Source: an uncultured Lachnospiraceae bacterium (GTDB taxonomy: Bacteria > Bacillota > Clostridia > Lachnospirales > Lachnospiraceae). From it: a stretch of 64,000 nucleotides of DNA. The notes below the pieces were generated by a model. That model did not search any database. It worked only from the letters and a program-made list of their open reading frames with translations, and had not been told where the DNA came from. Each line of letters starts with the position of its first letter. The first letter of the stretch is position 1. Position numbers and translations under genes: made by a program. Shown piece after piece: positions 61,322 to 64,000 of this stretch. The stretch lies in the NCBI GenBank assembly GCA_947164605.1, contig CAMUXE010000014.1:1-64000 (forward strand). The letters are read 5' to 3'.

Positions 61322-63661
61322 ATGGATATAACAGCAAAGATTGCAGAAGAATTACAGGTTAAGAATTCACAGGTAGATGCCGCAATTAAGCTTATTGATG
61401 AGGGATGCACAATTCCTTTCATAGCAAGATACCGTAAGGAAGTTACAGGTTCTTTGAATGATGAGCAGTTAAGAGATCTCGATGAGAGACTCAAGTACTT
61501 GAGAAATCTCGAGGATAGAAAGGCTGCAGTAATAGCCAGCATTGAAGAACAGGGGAAACTGACAGAGGAACTTAAGAAGGATATCTTAGCTGCTGAGACT
61601 ATGGTGCTTGTTGAGGATCTTTACAGACCTTATAAGCAGAAGAGAAGAACCAGAGCTACAATTGCCAAGGAAAAGGGACTTGAGCCACTTGCAGACTTCA
61701 TCCTTGCGCAGGATGCTAAGGAAGCTGTTGAAATCGAGGCTGAAAAGTATGTCAGCGAGGCTGAAGGCAAGGAAGTTAAGGATGCGGCCGCTGCAATTGA
61801 CGGAGCTCTCGATATAATCGCAGAGAAGATTTCAGATGAGGCAGATTATAGAACTTATATCCGTGATTTTACTATGAAGGAAGGAAAAATCCTTTCAAGT
61901 GCCAAGGATCTTGAGGCTAAGAGTGTTTATGAAAATTATTATGATTACTCAGAGTCTCTTGCGACTATTCCTGGTCACAGAATTCTTGCCTTAAACCGTG
62001 GTGAGAATGAGAAGTTCCTCACAGTTAAGATTGAAGCTCCAGTAGAGAGAATCTATGGCTATCTTGAAAAGAAAATTATCACTAATGACAATGAATTTAC
62101 AAGCCCACTGATTAAGAGGGTTGTAGAGGATGCATATACAAGACTCATAGCTCCAGCGATAGAGCGTGAGATAAGAAGTCAGCTCACTGAGACAGCTGAA
62201 GATGGAGCTATCAAGGTCTTTGGTAAGAACTTAGAGCAGCTGCTTTTACAGCCACCTATAGCTGGAAAAGTAGTTCTTGGCTGGGATCCAGCTTTCAGAA
62301 CCGGTTGTAAGTTAGCAGTTGTAGACCCTACAGGTAAGGTACTTGCAACTAAGGTTATATACCCAACTGCACCTCACAATAAGGTTGAGGAGTCAAAGAA
62401 GGCTGTAGATGAGCTTATTAAGAAGTATAATGTAGGCCTTATCTCATGTGGTAACGGAACTGCATCAAGAGAATCTGAGCAGATTATTGCCGATATGATC
62501 AAGGAGTATAAGCTCACAGGCGTTGATTATATAATCACCAATGAGGCTGGTGCTTCTGTATATTCTGCAAGTAAGCTTGCAACAGAGGAGTTCCCTGATT
62601 TTGACGTAGCACAGAGAAGTGCAGTATCTATTGCTAGGCGTGTTCAGGATCCTTTGGCTGAGCTTGTTAAGATTGAGCCACAGTCTATAGGTGTAGGACA
62701 GTATCAGCATGACTGTAACCAGAAGAAACTTGCTGAGGCCCTTACAGGTGTTGTCGAGGACAGCGTAAACCGTGTGGGCGTTGATTTAAATACAGCTTCA
62801 GCTTCCCTCTTAGAGTATATTTCAGGTATCTCTAAGGCAGTTGCCAAGAATATAGTTACTTACCGTGAGGAAAATGGTAAGTTTACAAACCGTCGTCAGC
62901 TCCTTAAGGTTGCCAAGTTAGGCCCTAAGGCTTTCGAACAGTGCGCTGGTTTCATGAGAATTTCTGGCGGAGACAATCCACTTGACTCAACAAGTGTACA
63001 CCCAGAGTCTTACGAGGCTGCTAAGAACCTTCTTGAGTCACTGGGCTATGATCTTACTTCTATCTCTAGCGGAGAGCTCAAGGATCTTAAGAAAAAGGTT
63101 ACTGACTTGGCTGCTATGTCAGAGAAGCTTGGAGTTGGCGAGATTACTTTGAAGGATATTATTGCCGAGCTTGAGAAGCCGGGCAGAGACCCTAGAGAAG
63201 AGATGCCAAAGCCAATCCTTAGAAAGGATGTCATTGCTATCGCTGACCTTAAGCCAGGTATGATTCTTAAGGGCACAGTCAGAAATGTAATTGACTTTGG
63301 AGCATTTGTCGATATAGGAGTTCACCAGGATGGTCTTGTTCACATCTCTCAGATGTGTTCAGACAGAAGGGTTAATCACCCTCTTGATGTAGTTAGTGTA
63401 GGTGATATCGTTGATGTCAGAGTTATCTCAGTCGAGGAAGGCAAGGAGAGAATCTCTTTGTCTATGATTCTTGATGAGAATGAAGCTAACAATAAGAAGT
63501 TCGTAAAGAACCCTGATGGAAGCGACAGAAAGGGTCCAGCTAAGGGCGATAGAAGAAATGCAAAAGATGGTAAGAGAAAGTCTTTCAATGGTCGTAATGA
63601 CGGAAAGAAGTCTAAGAATGAAGGCTTAGATCTTACAAGTCTTGCTAAATTTATGAAATAA
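61322..63661 (+). CDS. tex: Tex: S1-domain RNA-binding transcription accessory protein
   Basis: A 779-residue Tex protein. From the N-terminus: a helix-turn-helix region with SFIARYRKEVTGSLNDEQLRDL, a YqgF-like RNase-H-fold domain (LGWDPAFRTGCKLAVVDPTG), helix-hairpin-helix repeats (LLEYISGISKAVAKNIVTYREENG) and the C-terminal S1 domain at about residues 645-716 (GMILKGTVRNVIDFGAFVDIGVHQDGLVHISQM). It ends in a Lys/Arg-rich tail. Tex binds RNA and affects transcription or toxin expression; the precise role is unsettled. No clear ribosome site; ATG at 61322 is the first in-frame start after the previous gene. Confidence 0.95.
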   Translation: MDITAKIAEELQVKNSQVDAAIKLIDEGCTIPFIARYRKEVTGSLNDEQLRDLDERLKYLRNLEDRKAAVIASIEEQGKLTEELKKDILAAETMVLVEDLYRPYKQKRRTRATIAKEKGLEPLADFILAQDAKEAVEIEAEKYVSEAEGKEVKDAAAAIDGALDIIAEKISDEADYRTYIRDFTMKEGKILSSAKDLEAKSVYENYYDYSESLATIPGHRILALNRGENEKFLTVKIEAPVERIYGYLEKKIITNDNEFTSPLIKRVVEDAYTRLIAPAIEREIRSQLTETAEDGAIKVFGKNLEQLLLQPPIAGKVVLGWDPAFRTGCKLAVVDPTGKVLATKVIYPTAPHNKVEESKKAVDELIKKYNVGLISCGNGTASRESEQIIADMIKEYKLTGVDYIITNEAGASVYSASKLATEEFPDFDVAQRSAVSIARRVQDPLAELVKIEPQSIGVGQYQHDCNQKKLAEALTGVVEDSVNRVGVDLNTASASLLEYISGISKAVAKNIVTYREENGKFTNRRQLLKVAKLGPKAFEQCAGFMRISGGDNPLDSTSVHPESYEAAKNLLESLGYDLTSISSGELKDLKKKVTDLAAMSEKLGVGEITLKDIIAELEKPGRDPREEMPKPILRKDVIAIADLKPGMILKGTVRNVIDFGAFVDIGVHQDGLVHISQMCSDRRVNHPLDVVSVGDIVDVRVISVEEGKERISLSMILDENEANNKKFVKNPDGSDRKGPAKGDRRNAKDGKRKSFNGRNDGKKSKNEGLDLTSLAKFMK

Positions 63662-63675
63662 ATCAATATAGGTGC

Positions 63676-63742
63676 ATGCTGGGCAGTATTATTGGGAGTT
63701 TAAAAATGCATAACTCTCTTGCTGCCTGGCATGTCTTGTTTT
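63676..63742 (+). terminator. Hairpin after tex
   Basis: An 11-bp stem (63676-63686 with 63722-63732, two G-T pairs) carries an inner GAGTT/AACTC stem, followed by GTCTTGTTTT. Probably a terminator of modest strength; tsaE begins 19 bases later. Confidence 0.6.
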
Positions 63743-63760
63743 AAAGGTTAAATTATTATT

Positions 63761-64000
63761 ATGATTGAAAAAATTGAGACTTATGGCGATAAAGAGACTT
63801 ATGAATTAGGTTTTAAGCTGGGAAGTCAGGCCTTTGAGGGAGAGATTATCTGCCTGACAGGCGATTTGGGTACTGGAAAAACAGTATTTGCCAAGGGATT
63901 TGCCAAGGGCCTTGGAATTGAGGAAGAGATTTCAAGCCCAACTTTCACAATTATTCATGAATACGAGAGTGGAAGGCTTCCGCTTTATCACTTTGATGTG
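63761..64000 (+). CDS. tsaE: tRNA threonylcarbamoyladenosine biosynthesis ATPase TsaE (partial, runs off the window)
   Basis: The first 80 residues of TsaE are visible. Walker A is CLTGDLGTGKTVFAKGFAKGL, followed by the SSPTFTIIHEY switch region; GRLPLYHFDV begins the Walker B strand. TsaE is the ATPase that, with TsaB and TsaD, makes t6A37 on tRNAs. The sequence ends inside the gene. The ATG at 63761 has only a weak AAAGG, about 15 bases upstream. Confidence 0.93.
   Translation, partial: MIEKIETYGDKETYELGFKLGSQAFEGEIICLTGDLGTGKTVFAKGFAKGLGIEEEISSPTFTIIHEYESGRLPLYHFDV

Overview
The window comes from a low-to-moderate GC, Gram-positive anaerobe of the class Clostridia, most likely a Lachnospiraceae-type organism. 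This is inferred from the gene families, strong Shine-Dalgarno sites, TTGACA/TATAAT promoters, the thiS-thiG-thiH cluster, the Lachnospiraceae-style SdhB remnant and the desulfoferrodoxin-like protein. There is no rRNA, tRNA or CRISPR array that I can see.

Region 1 (1 to about 5500) is an AT-rich, decaying accessory segment. It holds a NimA-like flavin-binding protein and a 1.37-kb insertion sequence with 22-bp inverted ends, which carries a deleted IS256-type transposase plus an intact serine recombinase. It also holds an in-frame fusion of a flavin reductase fragment to a maltose O-acetyltransferase, an AlkD-like repair protein, a desulfoferrodoxin-like protein with altered metal ligands, a broken ABC transporter ATPase and a frameshifted unknown ORF.

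Region 2 (5490-9090) is a copper module, csoR-copZ-copA, with three near-identical operators of the form TACT-N7-AGTA; two of them form a perfect 18-bp inverted repeat that can also act as a terminator. Region 3 (9185-16000) has leuS, then a leftward group: D-2-hydroxyacid dehydrogenase, DUF2079 membrane protein, azlC and azlD. Region 4 (15900-22200) has a yybP-ykoY-type (Mn2+) riboswitch in front of a Ca2+/cation antiporter, a thiSGH thiazole operon behind a short attenuator-like leader, and a Y-family polymerase/YolD pair behind a LexA-like box.

Region 5 (22270-30030) has a DegV protein, then an NAD salvage operon (nicotinamidase, NadE, NrtR-type regulator with a degenerate Nudix box) whose promoter carries two 13-bp palindromes, followed by a K+ channel, cytidine deaminase, a MATE exporter and dihydroorotase. 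Region 6 (30180-42030) has an ABC-F ATPase, ThrH, patatin, glycerol kinase, an alpha/beta hydrolase lacking its serine, MgtC, DegV, HypA, citrate synthase, a CDF transporter and a Nudix hydrolase.

Region 7 (42200-50760) has an Ig-like lipoprotein, a HAD phosphatase, a decayed sdhC-sdhB pair, an ECF S component with a structured leader, a glycosyltransferase, a histidine phosphatase-YunG fusion, a serine hydrolase and an SDR. Region 8 (50920-64000) starts with a cluster of DnaA-box-like sites and continues with housekeeping genes: hpf, secA, prfB, cheW, malQ, an ACT-domain regulator, hom, an aspartate kinase, tex and the start of tsaE.

A window-wide theme is that many intergenic gaps are filled with different short tandem repeats (units of 13 to 30 bp, 3 to 7 copies), usually right after a stop codon or before a start. 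A second theme is salvage and partial pathways: NAD salvage, thiazole synthesis without a nearby thiF, and hom plus aspartate kinase plus a ThrH that could phosphorylate homoserine.
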